20,831 nt of DNA from CAZEBW01 sp964510205 (GCA_964510205.1 CAZEBW010000064.1:1-20831); one strand, 5' to 3'. Positions 1 to 7,572 are shown, counted from the first letter of the stretch. A program made the numbers and translations. The notes: generated by a model not told the origin, from the sequence alone.

Positions 1-407
1 CCTACGCCCTGGCCGAGCTGGGGCGGGCCGAGCCAGAGGTGATCGAAGCCCTGTTGGGTCTGCTGGGCGATGCAGATATTGACGCTGTTGGTGCTTTCCG
101 TATGCTACGAGCCAAACGAGAAGTGACCAGTTTCCTACTCACCGCTATTCACAGCCCAGATGAAGTAGTGCGTAGCGGAGCAGCCCTTGCCTTAGACCCG
201 GGCTCGAGAATCAAATTCAGTGGACAAAAAAGCCCAACAATCTCTTCGCAACACCTCTCATCCTTGAAGCAACTCCTAGACAGCGAAGCCGAGATTGACT
301 ACTCCATCTTTTTGGACGTCCTTGAAAAGCGCCGCAAAATCAAGGATGTGGCCTGGGGGCTGTTACAGCAATACAGCGAGGAGACAGGCGAGCGCATCTA
401 TTGGTGA
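1..407 (+). CDS. HEAT-repeat-like protein, C-terminal part (5' end outside window)
   Basis: The reading frame is open from the left edge of the window (codons starting at base 3 read YALAELGRAEPEVIEALLGLLGD), so the first ATG/GTG inside the window is not the true start and the gene is truncated by the window edge. The visible part has the helix-turn-helix character of HEAT/Armadillo scaffolds: short Ala/Leu-rich helices with the LGDAD..AV..A pattern in the first 50 residues, followed by a less regular helical tail ending in GERIYW. HEAT repeats generally serve as protein-binding scaffolds; no catalytic motif is visible. It ends 18 bases before the next gene, a small membrane protein, and is probably in the same transcript. 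The partner and function are unknown. Confidence 0.6.
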   Translation, partial: YALAELGRAEPEVIEALLGLLGDADIDAVGAFRMLRAKREVTSFLLTAIHSPDEVVRSGAALALDPGSRIKFSGQKSPTISSQHLSSLKQLLDSEAEIDYSIFLDVLEKRRKIKDVAWGLLQQYSEETGERIYW

Positions 408-425
408 GGAGAGAGAAGAGGAGCA

Positions 426-1028
426 ATGAGCACCGATTGGCAAAAACTGGGCCTCTTCCTGGTCAGTATCGGGGGCCTCTATATCGTCCTCGTCGGCGTA
501 GCCGCTGACTTCACCCAAGTGCTCTCCCTCAAGCACGGCAGCCGCCTGCTTGTGCTCCTGTTCATCACTGCACTGGGGTACAAGGGTTGGGAACAGGGAC
601 GCAGGCTCTGGGGCAATTACCGTGCCCTGCGGGCCAAGCTAGATGAAGCCCGCGATTTCATCCTGCGCAGTGCGGGGCGTGGCGGTAACACCGTCTTGCT
701 CTGTGCCCGGACCCTTTGGCTTTTCCAACAGCCTGAACAGTCCATTCGCGTCAGCGAACTCCGAACCAACGGGCTTGTGATGCTGGATGTGAGCCAGGTC
801 TCCTTGGAGCCTGGCAGTCTTTTGGGAATGCACTTCAGGATCATAAGTTCTGAAAAAGAGCGAGCCAAAGGCACTGTGAAGTCCTGCGACCCTGACCGGG
901 CCTGCATCGAGCTGTATGAACGGAGAGAGACCCCATGTGTGGGTGATCTGGCTATCCCAATCGAGCCACCCGAGGCAACAGACCTGGAGCGCCTGCTTGG
1001 CAGCATATTGTTTATCGTAAGTGAGTAG
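426..1028 (+). CDS. Unknown membrane protein with two N-terminal helices and a soluble C-terminal domain
   Basis: A 200-residue protein starting at ATG after the purine-rich stretch GAAGAGGAGCA. Two hydrophobic segments (about residues 8-27 and 38-55) are followed by a basic, amphipathic, possibly coiled region (about 57-85). The C-terminal domain (about 105-180) alternates short beta-like strands and ends in GDLAIPIE. Its pattern of an SLEPGSLLGMHFRI-type stretch, then a value-like strand, then VGD loosely resembles small beta-barrel domains seen in many bacterial envelope proteins; that is only an impression. I do not recognise the family. It lies between the HEAT-repeat gene and the radical SAM gene, whose ATG follows this gene's TAG by one base, suggesting one operon. 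Confidence 0.65.
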   Translation: MSTDWQKLGLFLVSIGGLYIVLVGVAADFTQVLSLKHGSRLLVLLFITALGYKGWEQGRRLWGNYRALRAKLDEARDFILRSAGRGGNTVLLCARTLWLFQQPEQSIRVSELRTNGLVMLDVSQVSLEPGSLLGMHFRIISSEKERAKGTVKSCDPDRACIELYERRETPCVGDLAIPIEPPEATDLERLLGSILFIVSE

Positions 1029-1029
1029 A

Positions 1030-1974
1030 ATGACCCATTTCGAACCCGCCTACCTCAACCTCCTCCGCTCCGGCGAGCTGAAGGAGCGGGCCAAGGAGGC
1101 ATATAAGCGGCTGGAGGCGTGCGACGTCTGCCCCAGGGAGTGCGGCGTGAACCGCAGGGAGAGCAGCGAGGGCGCAGTGTGCCGCACGGGGGAGCTGGCC
1201 CTGGTCTCCAGCTACAACGCCCACTTCGGGGAGGAAGCGCCCCTGGTGGGCCGGGGCGGCTCGGGGACGATCTTCTTCGCCTGGTGCAACCTGAACTGCC
1301 AGTACTGCCAGAACTACGAGATCAGCCAACTGGGCCAGGGGCGCGAGGTGGAGCCGGAGGAACTGGCGGCCATGATGTTGCACTTGCAGGACAGGGGCTG
1401 CCACAACATCAATTTCGTCTCCCCCACCCACGTGGTGCCCCAGATTCTGGCCGGGCTGCTCATCGCCGCCGAGGCCGGCCTGCGCCTGCCCCTGGTCTAC
1501 AACACCGGCGGCTACGATTCGCTGAAGACCCTGGCCCTGCTGGACGGCGTTTTCGACATCTACATGCCCGACATGAAGTACGCCGACGCGGACGTCGGTC
1601 TGCGCTACTCGAAAGTGAAGAACTACCCGGCCATCAACCAGGCGGCGGTGAAAGAGATGCACCGCCAGGTGGGGGATCTGGTGATGGACGAGCGGGGCGC
1701 GGCTCTGCGAGGGCTGCTGGTGCGCCACCTGGTCTTGCCCAAGGGACTGGCCGGCACGGCGGACATCGTCCAATTCCTGGCCCAAGAGGTCTCCACCAAC
1801 ACCTACCTCAATGTCATGGACCAGTACCGGCCGTGCTATAAGGCCCACGAATTGCCGCCCCTGAACCGCCGCCTCACTTCCGAGGAGTACGCAGAGGCGG
1901 TGCGCCTGGCCCACGATGCGGGGCTGAATCGGCTGGACGAGAGGAGAGCCAGGTTGGTCTGGCTGTGGAGGTGA
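1030..1974 (+). CDS. Radical SAM protein of the PflX / COG1313 type
   Basis: Counting from an in-frame GTG at 1021, the CX3CX2C motif that holds the SAM-binding [4Fe-4S] cluster is at C89, C93 and C96 (CNLNCQYCQNYE). An N-terminal Cys-rich stretch (C34, C37, C41 in CDVCPRECGVN, and C54) precedes it and may bind a second cluster, as is usual for this family. GRGGSGTIFF, NFVSPTHVVPQIL and YNTGGYDS also match the PflX-like group, which is related to pyruvate formate-lyase activating enzymes but has no settled substrate. The ATG at 1030 is preferred over GTG 1021 because it starts just after the upstream stop codon TAG (1026-1028); neither has a clear Shine-Dalgarno sequence, so translational coupling is likely. 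The next gene, encoding a FecR-type protein, begins about 14 bases downstream. Confidence 0.9.
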   Translation: MTHFEPAYLNLLRSGELKERAKEAYKRLEACDVCPRECGVNRRESSEGAVCRTGELALVSSYNAHFGEEAPLVGRGGSGTIFFAWCNLNCQYCQNYEISQLGQGREVEPEELAAMMLHLQDRGCHNINFVSPTHVVPQILAGLLIAAEAGLRLPLVYNTGGYDSLKTLALLDGVFDIYMPDMKYADADVGLRYSKVKNYPAINQAAVKEMHRQVGDLVMDERGAALRGLLVRHLVLPKGLAGTADIVQFLAQEVSTNTYLNVMDQYRPCYKAHELPPLNRRLTSEEYAEAVRLAHDAGLNRLDERRARLVWLWR

Positions 1975-1988
1975 AAGGTTCAACAAAC

Positions 1989-3191
1989 ATGAGAAGGAAC
2001 CCCGAGCGACTGGCCTGGATCATCCTGTGCACGACCTTTGCCGCCTTCTGCTTCTTGGTGGTGAGCATCCCCCTGGGCGTCCGCTGGTACGTTATCAACG
2101 CCACCCAGGTGCACGAGACGTCCCTGGCAGCCATCGGGGGCACGGCTCAGGTGCGGGGGCCGGAGGCAGACGTGCCCTTGGCTGTCACAGACACCAAGGG
2201 CGATGTGCAGGAAGGATCTATCATCACCACGGACGCCAACTCACAGGCCTTTCTGGAATTCTTCGAAGACAGCACCCTGCACCTCTACAACAAGACCCAG
2301 GTCATCATCGAGAAGACACAGTCGCCCAGATTCGGCCTCAGCTCCAAGCCCAACACCATCGTCCTGCAAGTCACCGGGGGAAGGGTCAGGATCGGCGTAG
2401 CGCCGTCAACGAAGTCCCCTCTGGAGTTCTGGGTGCAATCGCCCCACGCCGCAGTCGAACTGGAGAAGGACGGGAGCTATTCGGTGGAAGCGAGCAGCGA
2501 AGAATTCCAGTTGACCGTGCGCGATGGCCAGGCAAAGATCATGGCTATGGGGAAAACGGTAGAGCTGGGACAAGGGGAGAGGACGACGGTGGAAATCGGC
2601 GGGGCGCCGCTGGGGCCTCTACCGGCGGAGCGAGACCTCATCGTCAACGGCGATTTCAAGCAGCCGCTGACCGTCGGTTGGAGAAAATACCACACCCAGA
2701 TTGATCCCCAGGAAGTCAGCGGCAAGGCCGAAATCCTGGTCGTCGGCGATCGCCAAGCAGTGCGTTTCTGGCGCATGGGCAAGGCCAGCAACCACGGGGA
2801 GACAGGCATCATCCAGACCATTGATAAGGACGTCCGCGATTTCACTTCGCTGGAGCTCAACATCTCGGTCAGGTTACTGGACCAAAGCCTGCCGGGGGCC
2901 GGCATGTTGAGCTCTGAGTTTCCCCTTATGGTTCGCCTGGACTACAAGGACGCCTACGGCAACGACAACTTCTGGACGCACGGATTCTATTTCAAAGACC
3001 CGCCCGCAAACTGGTGGGTCATAAACGGCGAAAAGATCCCCCGCTACGTCTGGTACCCTTATGAGTCGCCCAACCTGATGGAGGAACTGGGCGATATCAA
3101 CCCAGCCTTTATCACCTCCATCCGCATCTACGCCTCAGGCTGGGACTACCAGAGCATGGCCTCGGAAGTGCAACTGCTGGCCAAAGAGTAA
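1989..3191 (+). CDS. FecR-domain membrane-anchored protein with C-terminal beta-sandwich
   Basis: A 400-residue protein with one N-terminal transmembrane segment (about residues 9-31) after a short basic tail, giving an extracytoplasmic body. Residues about 40-200 look like a FecR domain: DVQEGSIITTDANSQAFLEF, then STLHLYNKTQVII and a GGRVRIGV strand. The second half starts with LIVNGDFKQPLTVGW, a motif typical of carbohydrate-binding or galactose-binding-like beta-sandwiches, and has many aromatic residues. FecR proper relays signals to ECF sigma factors, but in many phyla the domain occurs in unrelated surface proteins, and no sigma factor is next to this gene. ATG 1989 has AAGG ten bases upstream and GGAGGTGA further up. 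An in-frame GTG at 1965 would add eight residues and overlap the radical SAM gene. Confidence 0.75.
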   Translation: MRRNPERLAWIILCTTFAAFCFLVVSIPLGVRWYVINATQVHETSLAAIGGTAQVRGPEADVPLAVTDTKGDVQEGSIITTDANSQAFLEFFEDSTLHLYNKTQVIIEKTQSPRFGLSSKPNTIVLQVTGGRVRIGVAPSTKSPLEFWVQSPHAAVELEKDGSYSVEASSEEFQLTVRDGQAKIMAMGKTVELGQGERTTVEIGGAPLGPLPAERDLIVNGDFKQPLTVGWRKYHTQIDPQEVSGKAEILVVGDRQAVRFWRMGKASNHGETGIIQTIDKDVRDFTSLELNISVRLLDQSLPGAGMLSSEFPLMVRLDYKDAYGNDNFWTHGFYFKDPPANWWVINGEKIPRYVWYPYESPNLMEELGDINPAFITSIRIYASGWDYQSMASEVQLLAKE

Positions 3192-3194
3192 CCT

Positions 3195-3236
3195 CGTAAA
3201 ACGTAACCCATTACGCTTCACGTTTCACGTTTTACG
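3195..3236. repeat. Inverted and 7-nt periodic repeat between convergent genes
   Basis: CGTAAAACGT (3195-3204) is exactly complementary to ACGTTTTACG (3227-3236). Between and within the arms the trinucleotide ACG recurs every 7 bases (3213, 3220, 3227, 3234). It lies between the stop codons of the converging FecR-type and DUF4416 genes and overlaps the last codons of the latter. It could act as a weak two-way transcription barrier, but the 22-base loop argues against a classic terminator. Confidence 0.6.
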
Positions 3237-3776
3237 CAACTGCTTCACGTAAATCCCACGTATCTGGTTGAAAATGGCAATGAGGAGCGGGCTGGCATAA
3301 TCGGGGTAAGTCCACGGCCAGGCGCGGAAGGCGCCGTCGCGAAAGTGCAGCGTCACCTCGGCGTAGATGCCCCGCCCCAAATAGATGCGATGAGCGTGAT
3401 TCTTGGTGGTGGCCAAAACCAGCTTGGAGTGGGAGACATAGCCCGGGTCAATGTTGATCCGCCGCTTGCCTCCTACGACCCATTCCGTTCCTTTCGCTCC
3501 GCTCAGGACAAGCTCCAGAGCGTTGGTCCGCAGCTTGATCTCCGCCAGCTTTTCTGGGCGGACCAGTTCCTCAAAAGCCACAAACCTCCGCCTTAGATTC
3601 TCCCCGAACTCTGCCGCGTAGTAGGACGTATGATCAAAGGGCAGGAGCTGGCTCTCGTAGTCAAGGGAGCCAAACTCCTGGCTCAATCTGACCTTGGCCT
3701 CCTCCAAGAGCTCCCCGCTGGCAGTAAACATGCTGGCTATCAGCTTCACCGGCAAAGGTTCCTTGACCTTTCCCAT
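3225..3776 (-). CDS. DUF4416 family protein
   Basis: A 183-residue soluble protein beginning MGKVKEPLPVKLIASMF, followed by an SQEFGSLDYESQLLPFDHTSYYAAEFG stretch and GYVSHSKLVLATTKNHAHRIYLG. From memory these fit DUF4416, a family without an assigned activity. ATG 3776 is chosen because AGGGG lies 8 bases upstream; an in-frame GTG at 3797 would add seven residues but has poorer spacing. The last codons (RKT) and the stop codon fall inside a 7-nt periodic repeat shared with the intergenic region. It reads in the same direction as thiI, from which it is separated by about 155 bases carrying a palindromic repeat element; no promoter of its own was found. Confidence 0.75.
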   Translation of the reverse strand: MGKVKEPLPVKLIASMFTASGELLEEAKVRLSQEFGSLDYESQLLPFDHTSYYAAEFGENLRRRFVAFEELVRPEKLAEIKLRTNALELVLSGAKGTEWVVGGKRRINIDPGYVSHSKLVLATTKNHAHRIYLGRGIYAEVTLHFRDGAFRAWPWTYPDYASPLLIAIFNQIRGIYVKQLRKT

Positions 3777-3789
3777 GTACTCATCCCCT

Positions 3790-3899
3790 ACACCCACTCA
3801 TCCTGTCATTGCGAGGAACGAAGTGACGAAGCAATCTCCAGCCCGCGACGGAGGGGATTGCTTCGCTCCCCACGGTCGCTCGCAATGACACACCCACTC
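3790..3899. repeat. Palindromic miniature element flanked by 10-bp direct repeats
   Basis: The core at 3804-3890 has terminal inverted repeats TGTCATTGCGAG (3804-3815) and CTCGCAATGACA (3879-3890), and a second complementary pair CGAAGCAATC (3827-3836) and GATTGCTTCG (3856-3865). A perfect direct repeat ACACCCACTC flanks it at 3790-3799 and 3890-3899. From memory, the ATTGCGAGGAACGAAG..GAAGCAATC type of palindrome is found in intergenic regions of many bacterial genomes. The flanking direct repeat suggests target duplication on insertion. It lies between thiI and the DUF4416 gene and contains no gene. Confidence 0.8.
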
Positions 3900-3923
3900 C
3901 TTCTTCTTCCCACTCAGAACTCA

Positions 3924-3980
3924 CCACGTCTTCACGTTTCACGTTCCACGTCTTCACGTTTCACGTCTTCACGTTTCACT
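3924..3980. repeat. 7/8-nt period repeat overlapping the 3' end of thiI
   Basis: Units TTTCACG, TTCCACG and TCTTCACG follow each other with a 7- or 8-base period from about 3924 to 3980. The array spans the thiI stop codon (3932-3934) and encodes, in the thiI frame, a charged tail that repeats KRED. It resembles the ACG-containing periodic sequence at 3195-3249. Confidence 0.8.
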
Positions 3981-5077
3981 CTCTCCAAAATGGCCTTCAG
4001 CTTGGGCAAACTGGCTCTGGTCAATGGATTAGGCGGCAAGAAAGGACAGGTGTGCGCTTCGCGCGTGGAGACCTCGAAGGTGCCGATGCGCCGCGCCAGG
4101 GCGATGATCTCCGTCTTGTCCAGGCCGATGAGCGGGCGCAGGATCGGCTTTTCCACGCCGTAGGAGGTGACCTCCAGATTGTCCAGCGTCTGACTGGCCA
4201 CTTGGCCCAGTGAGTCGCCCATCACCAGGGCTTTGGCCCGGTACTGGTCGGCGATCTCAGAGGCCTTTTGCAGCAGGGCCCGCTTGCAGAAGATGCAGGC
4301 CCAGCGCTCAGCGCCGATGCGCTGGAGCTTCTCGTAAGTCTCAGCGAACACCTCACGGTGATTCAGCACGATGGGCTGTATGTCCCAACCGTAGGAGTAG
4401 CGAGACAGAACCTGGCAATTGTCCATGAACTTGGCCAGCTCCACCTCGCTTTGGCTAAAGTGGACGGGGATCATGGCGCATCCTCGCTTCATCATCAGCC
4501 AAGCGGCCACGGGCGAATCAATGCCGCCGGACATCAAGGCCACCACCCGACCCTGTGTGCCCAGGGGCAGCCCCCCGTGCCCGGCCACCGTCTGGCCGAA
4601 GACCAGCGCGTGGTCGCGGCGCACCTCCACGCCGATGGTCAGATCGGCCTCGTCGGAGAGGTCAACCTGCGCCCCCGTCGCCTGCTGGACGTGAGCGCCG
4701 ACCAGGCGGTTGATGTCAGGTGAAATGAAGGGAAACGACTTGTCGGCGCGGCGGCTCTGCATGCGAAACGATCGCGACTCGTCCAGGCCAGCTCGCTGGG
4801 CCACCCCCAACGCCTCGGCCTTGATGGCTTCGAGGTCAGCCTCAACCTCCTGGGCTGGGCTCAGCGAAACGATGCCGAACACGTCCCGCAGCTTCTCGAC
4901 GGTGCGCTCCACGTCCCCAACCCGCACGTAGACCCGCTGCCCGACGCTGCGCACCTCGCCCGTCAGATCATTCTTCTTCAAGCAGTCCCTGATGTTCTTG
5001 CGCAGCCGCTTGACGAAATACCACCTGTTCTTACCCTTCAAGCCGATCTCGCCGTAGCGGATTACAATCAAGCCCAT
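3932..5077 (-). CDS. thiI: tRNA 4-thiouridine sulfurtransferase ThiI (no rhodanese domain)
   Basis: A cytoplasmic enzyme that thiolates U8 of tRNA and, in many bacteria, supplies sulfur for the thiamin thiazole. The 381-residue protein starts MGLIVIRYGEIGLKGKNR, the usual N-terminus. The N-terminal ferredoxin-like and THUMP regions occupy about 1-165, followed by a PP-loop ATPase domain with SGGIDS at 183-188, a CIFC motif at 261-264, SQTLDNL near 295 and HTCPF near 342. The C-terminal rhodanese domain of the E. coli enzyme is absent, as in many thermophilic and Gram-positive homologues. The ATG at 5077 is chosen because a promoter occupies 5105-5133, so a longer frame opening at 5140 is not plausible. 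Residues about 366-381 (RVKREDVKRED..) are translated from a short-period repeat and are probably not part of the ancestral fold. Confidence 0.95.
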   Translation of the reverse strand: MGLIVIRYGEIGLKGKNRWYFVKRLRKNIRDCLKKNDLTGEVRSVGQRVYVRVGDVERTVEKLRDVFGIVSLSPAQEVEADLEAIKAEALGVAQRAGLDESRSFRMQSRRADKSFPFISPDINRLVGAHVQQATGAQVDLSDEADLTIGVEVRRDHALVFGQTVAGHGGLPLGTQGRVVALMSGGIDSPVAAWLMMKRGCAMIPVHFSQSEVELAKFMDNCQVLSRYSYGWDIQPIVLNHREVFAETYEKLQRIGAERWACIFCKRALLQKASEIADQYRAKALVMGDSLGQVASQTLDNLEVTSYGVEKPILRPLIGLDKTEIIALARRIGTFEVSTREAHTCPFLPPNPLTRASLPKLKAILERVKREDVKREDVERET

Positions 5078-5104
5078 GCCTTGCCCTCTCCTCCTCTTTT
5101 CTGT

Positions 5105-5133
5105 ATCATAGCACATAAAGGCTTGGGCGTCAA
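5105..5133 (-). promoter_or_regulatory. Promoter of thiI (TTGACG-N17-TATGAT)
   Basis: On the minus strand the -35 box TTGACG is at 5128-5133 and the -10 box TATGAT at 5105-5110, separated by exactly 17 bases. Transcription would start near 5098, about 20 bases before the ATG at 5077, leaving room for the purine-rich ribosome-binding region GAGGAGGAGAGGG. The upstream edge touches a long palindromic repeat. Confidence 0.7.
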
Positions 5134-5197
5134 AGAACACGGATGGGCAGGATTGGCGGATTATCCTGATCCGTCAATCCTGCCCATCCGTTGTTCT
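5134..5197. repeat. Long palindromic intergenic repeat
   Basis: A 21-base arm at 5140-5160 (CGGATGGGCAGGATTGGCGGA) pairs with 5170-5190 with one mismatch around a 9-base loop. AGAACA at 5134-5139 extends the pairing to TGTTCT at 5192-5197 across one bulged base. It lies between the secF terminator and the -35 box of thiI. A related core, GATTGACGGAT, appears again near 17646-17656. Confidence 0.85.
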
Positions 5198-5204
5198 AAA
5201 CAAA

Positions 5205-5232
5205 ACGGGGCTGAGATTCTCCTCAGCCCCGT
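5205..5232 (-). terminator. Intrinsic terminator of secD-secF
   Basis: A perfect 11-bp stem (ACGGGGCTGAG at 5205-5215 and its complement at 5222-5232) with a 6-base loop. Read on the minus strand it is followed by TTTGTTT. It starts seven bases after the secF stop codon. Confidence 0.9.
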
Positions 5233-5238
5233 GTCAGT

Positions 5239-6177
5239 CTAGGCCGCCGCCTCCCGCCCTCGCAGCCTGCGGAAGAACTGGCCCACCTCGCCTTTCTCCC
5301 AGACCACCAACAGCGGCACGGCGGTGAAGATGGACGAGTAGGTGCCACTGATCATGCCCACCAACAGCGTGGCGATGAACTGCTTCATGGTCGCTCCCCC
5401 GAAGAGGAGGATGGCGACCATCACGAAGATGGCGTTGAGCTGGGTGGCCAGGGAGCGGTGGATGGTCTCCAGGATGCTGCGGTTGACGACCGTCTCGAAG
5501 GGCTCGCCCCGCCGCTTGGGGATGTTCTCGCGGATGCGGTCGAAGACCACGATGGTATCCTGCACCGAGAAGCCGATGACGGTGAGGATAGCAGTCAGGA
5601 AAAGGGAATCCACTTCCCAGCCGCGCAGCAGGCCGAAGATGGAGAAGAAACCCATCGCCACCAACAGGTCGTGGACCAGGGACGCAGTGGCGCAGGTGCC
5701 GTAGCGAAAGGCATTGGGCACCTTTCGAAAAGCGACCACGATAAAGCCCAGGATGACGATGGCGGCCGTGACCACGGCCATAGTCGCCGCCCTGGTCACC
5801 TCTCCGCCGATGGTGGGGCCCACGGATTCGAAGCGCAGCTCCTCCACCGCTCCGTGCTTATCCTCCAACACGGATTTGATCTCCGTCTTGGTCTCCGGTT
5901 CCAGGAAATCGGAGCGGATGAGGACCGTGCGCTCGTCGGCCGTGGTCTGCACCATGGTGTCGGTGTAGCCCCTGTCCACGAAGACCTGGCGCACCTCGCC
6001 GGGCTGAACCGGCTGCTCGAACTCCAGCTCCCAGAGAGCGCCCCCCGTGAAATCCACGCTCAGACGCACCGGCGTGCCAAATCGCACGGTGGAATAGATC
6101 ATGGCCATCAACCCGGCCCCAATCACCAGGGCCGAGATGAGGAAGTACCAACGACGTTTCTCAATGATGTCAAACAT
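5239..6177 (-). CDS. secF: Protein translocase subunit SecF
   Basis: A 312-residue inner-membrane protein that, with SecD, uses the proton motive force to drive the late steps of Sec-dependent protein export. The N-terminal helix (about 12-30) is followed by the periplasmic domain with the family motif SVDFTGGALWELEF, then by five helices from about residue 130 onward. The conserved GFSVQDTIVVFDRIREN motif and the SLATQLN..FVMVAILLFGG region are present. Length is normal for a stand-alone SecF. It begins 12 bases downstream of the secD stop codon and ends just before an intrinsic terminator, so the two genes form one transcript. ATG start at 6177. Confidence 0.97.
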   Translation of the reverse strand: MFDIIEKRRWYFLISALVIGAGLMAMIYSTVRFGTPVRLSVDFTGGALWELEFEQPVQPGEVRQVFVDRGYTDTMVQTTADERTVLIRSDFLEPETKTEIKSVLEDKHGAVEELRFESVGPTIGGEVTRAATMAVVTAAIVILGFIVVAFRKVPNAFRYGTCATASLVHDLLVAMGFFSIFGLLRGWEVDSLFLTAILTVIGFSVQDTIVVFDRIRENIPKRRGEPFETVVNRSILETIHRSLATQLNAIFVMVAILLFGGATMKQFIATLLVGMISGTYSSIFTAVPLLVVWEKGEVGQFFRRLRGREAAA

Positions 6178-6189
6178 AAGCCCCCTTTT

Positions 6190-7572
6190 CTAAATCCCCA
6201 AAAGCCACCTGCGCTCCTCCAGCCGCTCGCCGAACGCAGCGAAGACGAAGCGGATGAAGGTGCGGGTGACGGTGACGGCGGTAAACATGCTGATCACCAC
6301 ACCGATGAACAGGGTAATGGCGAAGCCCTTGACCACGCTGGCCCCGAAATTCGACCCAAACCAGTAGAGTATGACGCAGGTGATGATGGTCGAGAGGTTC
6401 GAGTCGCGGATAGAGGTCCAGGCTCGGTCGAAGCCGGCTTTGATAGCCGCGTTCAAGCTCCGCCCCCACCGCAGCTCCTCTTTCATGCGCTCGAAGATCA
6501 GGATGTTGGCGTCAACCGCCATGCCTGTAGAGAGGAGAAAGCCGGTGATGCCCGGCAGGGTCAGTGTGACCGGAATCAGCTTGAAAAGCGCGAAGTTCAA
6601 TAGGGCGTAGATGATGAGCGCCAGGGCGGCCAGCAGGCCGGGCAAGCGATAGTAAATCAGCATGAAGAGGAGAACTGCGGCCAGACCGATGGCCCCCGCT
6701 CTGACGCTCCTCTGCACGGAGTCTTGCCCCAGGGTCGGGCCGACGGAGCGGGTGGTCTCTACTCTCAGTGGCACTGGCAAAGCGCCGTAGCGCAACTGGA
6801 TGGCCAGACTCCGCGCCTGCTCCAGAGTAAACTCGCCCGTGATCCGCGCCTGACCTTCGGTGATAGCGGTCTGGATCCTGGGGCAGGAGATGACTCGCTT
6901 GTCCAGCACAATGCACAGGAACTTCCCCACACTTTTGCTGGTAAAATCCCCAAAAGTCGCTGCTCCAGCGGGTTTCAGGCTGAACTGAATCTCCGGCTTG
7001 CCATACTGATCCAGCGCCACGTTGACGGTATCCAACTCCTTACCCGTCATCACCGTGTTGAAAGTCTGTTCGGGAGTCACCGGCTGCGCTTCGGCCGTCC
7101 CCGTGATTTCCTCTGTCGGAGCAGCCGGGCCGCCCAGAGTGGTAGCCACCAAGGTGCCTGCCTGCAAGAAGTTGTTGCCCACGTCAACGAACTCCAGCAG
7201 CCCCGTCTCACGGATGGTGGCGATAGCCAGCTCGGGATCCTCCACCCCTGGCAGCTCGACGATGATGCGCCGTTCGCCCTGCGACTGCACCAGGGGCTCG
7301 GTCACGCCCAGGGCATCCACGCGGTTCTTGACGATGACCTTGGCCGCCTCCATCGCGCCGGCCTCGATCTCCTGGCCCTCCGGCATGTCCGCTTCCAGGA
7401 GCACCTGCATTCCTCCCTGCAAGTCCAGCCCCTGGTGTATAGCGATTTCCCTATCGAAGTTGATGGGGCCCAGGTGAATGTGAATGCCTGGATTGTTCGG
7501 CAAATCCACCCAGGCGGCCAGCAGGGCCAAGATGATTACACCTATCAATAATTGAACGTTTCTCTCCCTCAA
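6190..7572 (-). CDS. secD: Protein translocase subunit SecD
   Basis: A membrane subunit of the SecDF export motor, about 460 residues. It has an N-terminal helix (about 8-26) and the IHQGLDLQGGMQVLLEA motif of the D1 region. The first periplasmic domain includes NRVDALGVTEPLVQSQG and IIVELPGVEDP, and the membrane domain carries STGMAVDANILIFERMKEE, the SecD signature. A linker around residues 140-175 is rich in Thr, Ala and Glu. The start is a TTG: two in-frame TTG codons lie at 7578 and 7572. The second is preferred because AGGAAGG lies 6 bases before it, whereas the first directly abuts that sequence. A full-consensus promoter lies about 100 bases upstream. Confidence 0.95.
   Translation of the reverse strand: MRERNVQLLIGVIILALLAAWVDLPNNPGIHIHLGPINFDREIAIHQGLDLQGGMQVLLEADMPEGQEIEAGAMEAAKVIVKNRVDALGVTEPLVQSQGERRIIVELPGVEDPELAIATIRETGLLEFVDVGNNFLQAGTLVATTLGGPAAPTEEITGTAEAQPVTPEQTFNTVMTGKELDTVNVALDQYGKPEIQFSLKPAGAATFGDFTSKSVGKFLCIVLDKRVISCPRIQTAITEGQARITGEFTLEQARSLAIQLRYGALPVPLRVETTRSVGPTLGQDSVQRSVRAGAIGLAAVLLFMLIYYRLPGLLAALALIIYALLNFALFKLIPVTLTLPGITGFLLSTGMAVDANILIFERMKEELRWGRSLNAAIKAGFDRAWTSIRDSNLSTIITCVILYWFGSNFGASVVKGFAITLFIGVVISMFTAVTVTRTFIRFVFAAFGERLEERRWLLGI

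Noticed and set aside
1012..1986. Long minus-strand frame opposite the radical SAM gene
   Set aside because: Its His/Gln/Val-rich translation has no family motifs, and the plus strand encodes a clear radical SAM protein with all motifs; it is a high-GC shadow.
3630..4163. Plus-strand frame across the palindromic element and the ACG repeat
   Set aside because: Its Ser/Arg/Phe repeats come from the periodic repeat, and it overlaps thiI and the DUF4416 gene.
5078..5140. Upstream extension of thiI to 5140
   Set aside because: The extra codons cover the promoter boxes at 5105-5133, and the family N-terminus begins at the ATG at 5077.
5458..6603. 381-codon plus-strand frame opposite secD and secF
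   Set aside because: It lies antisense across two well-supported genes and their junction and gives a low-complexity His/Asp/Gly-rich product.
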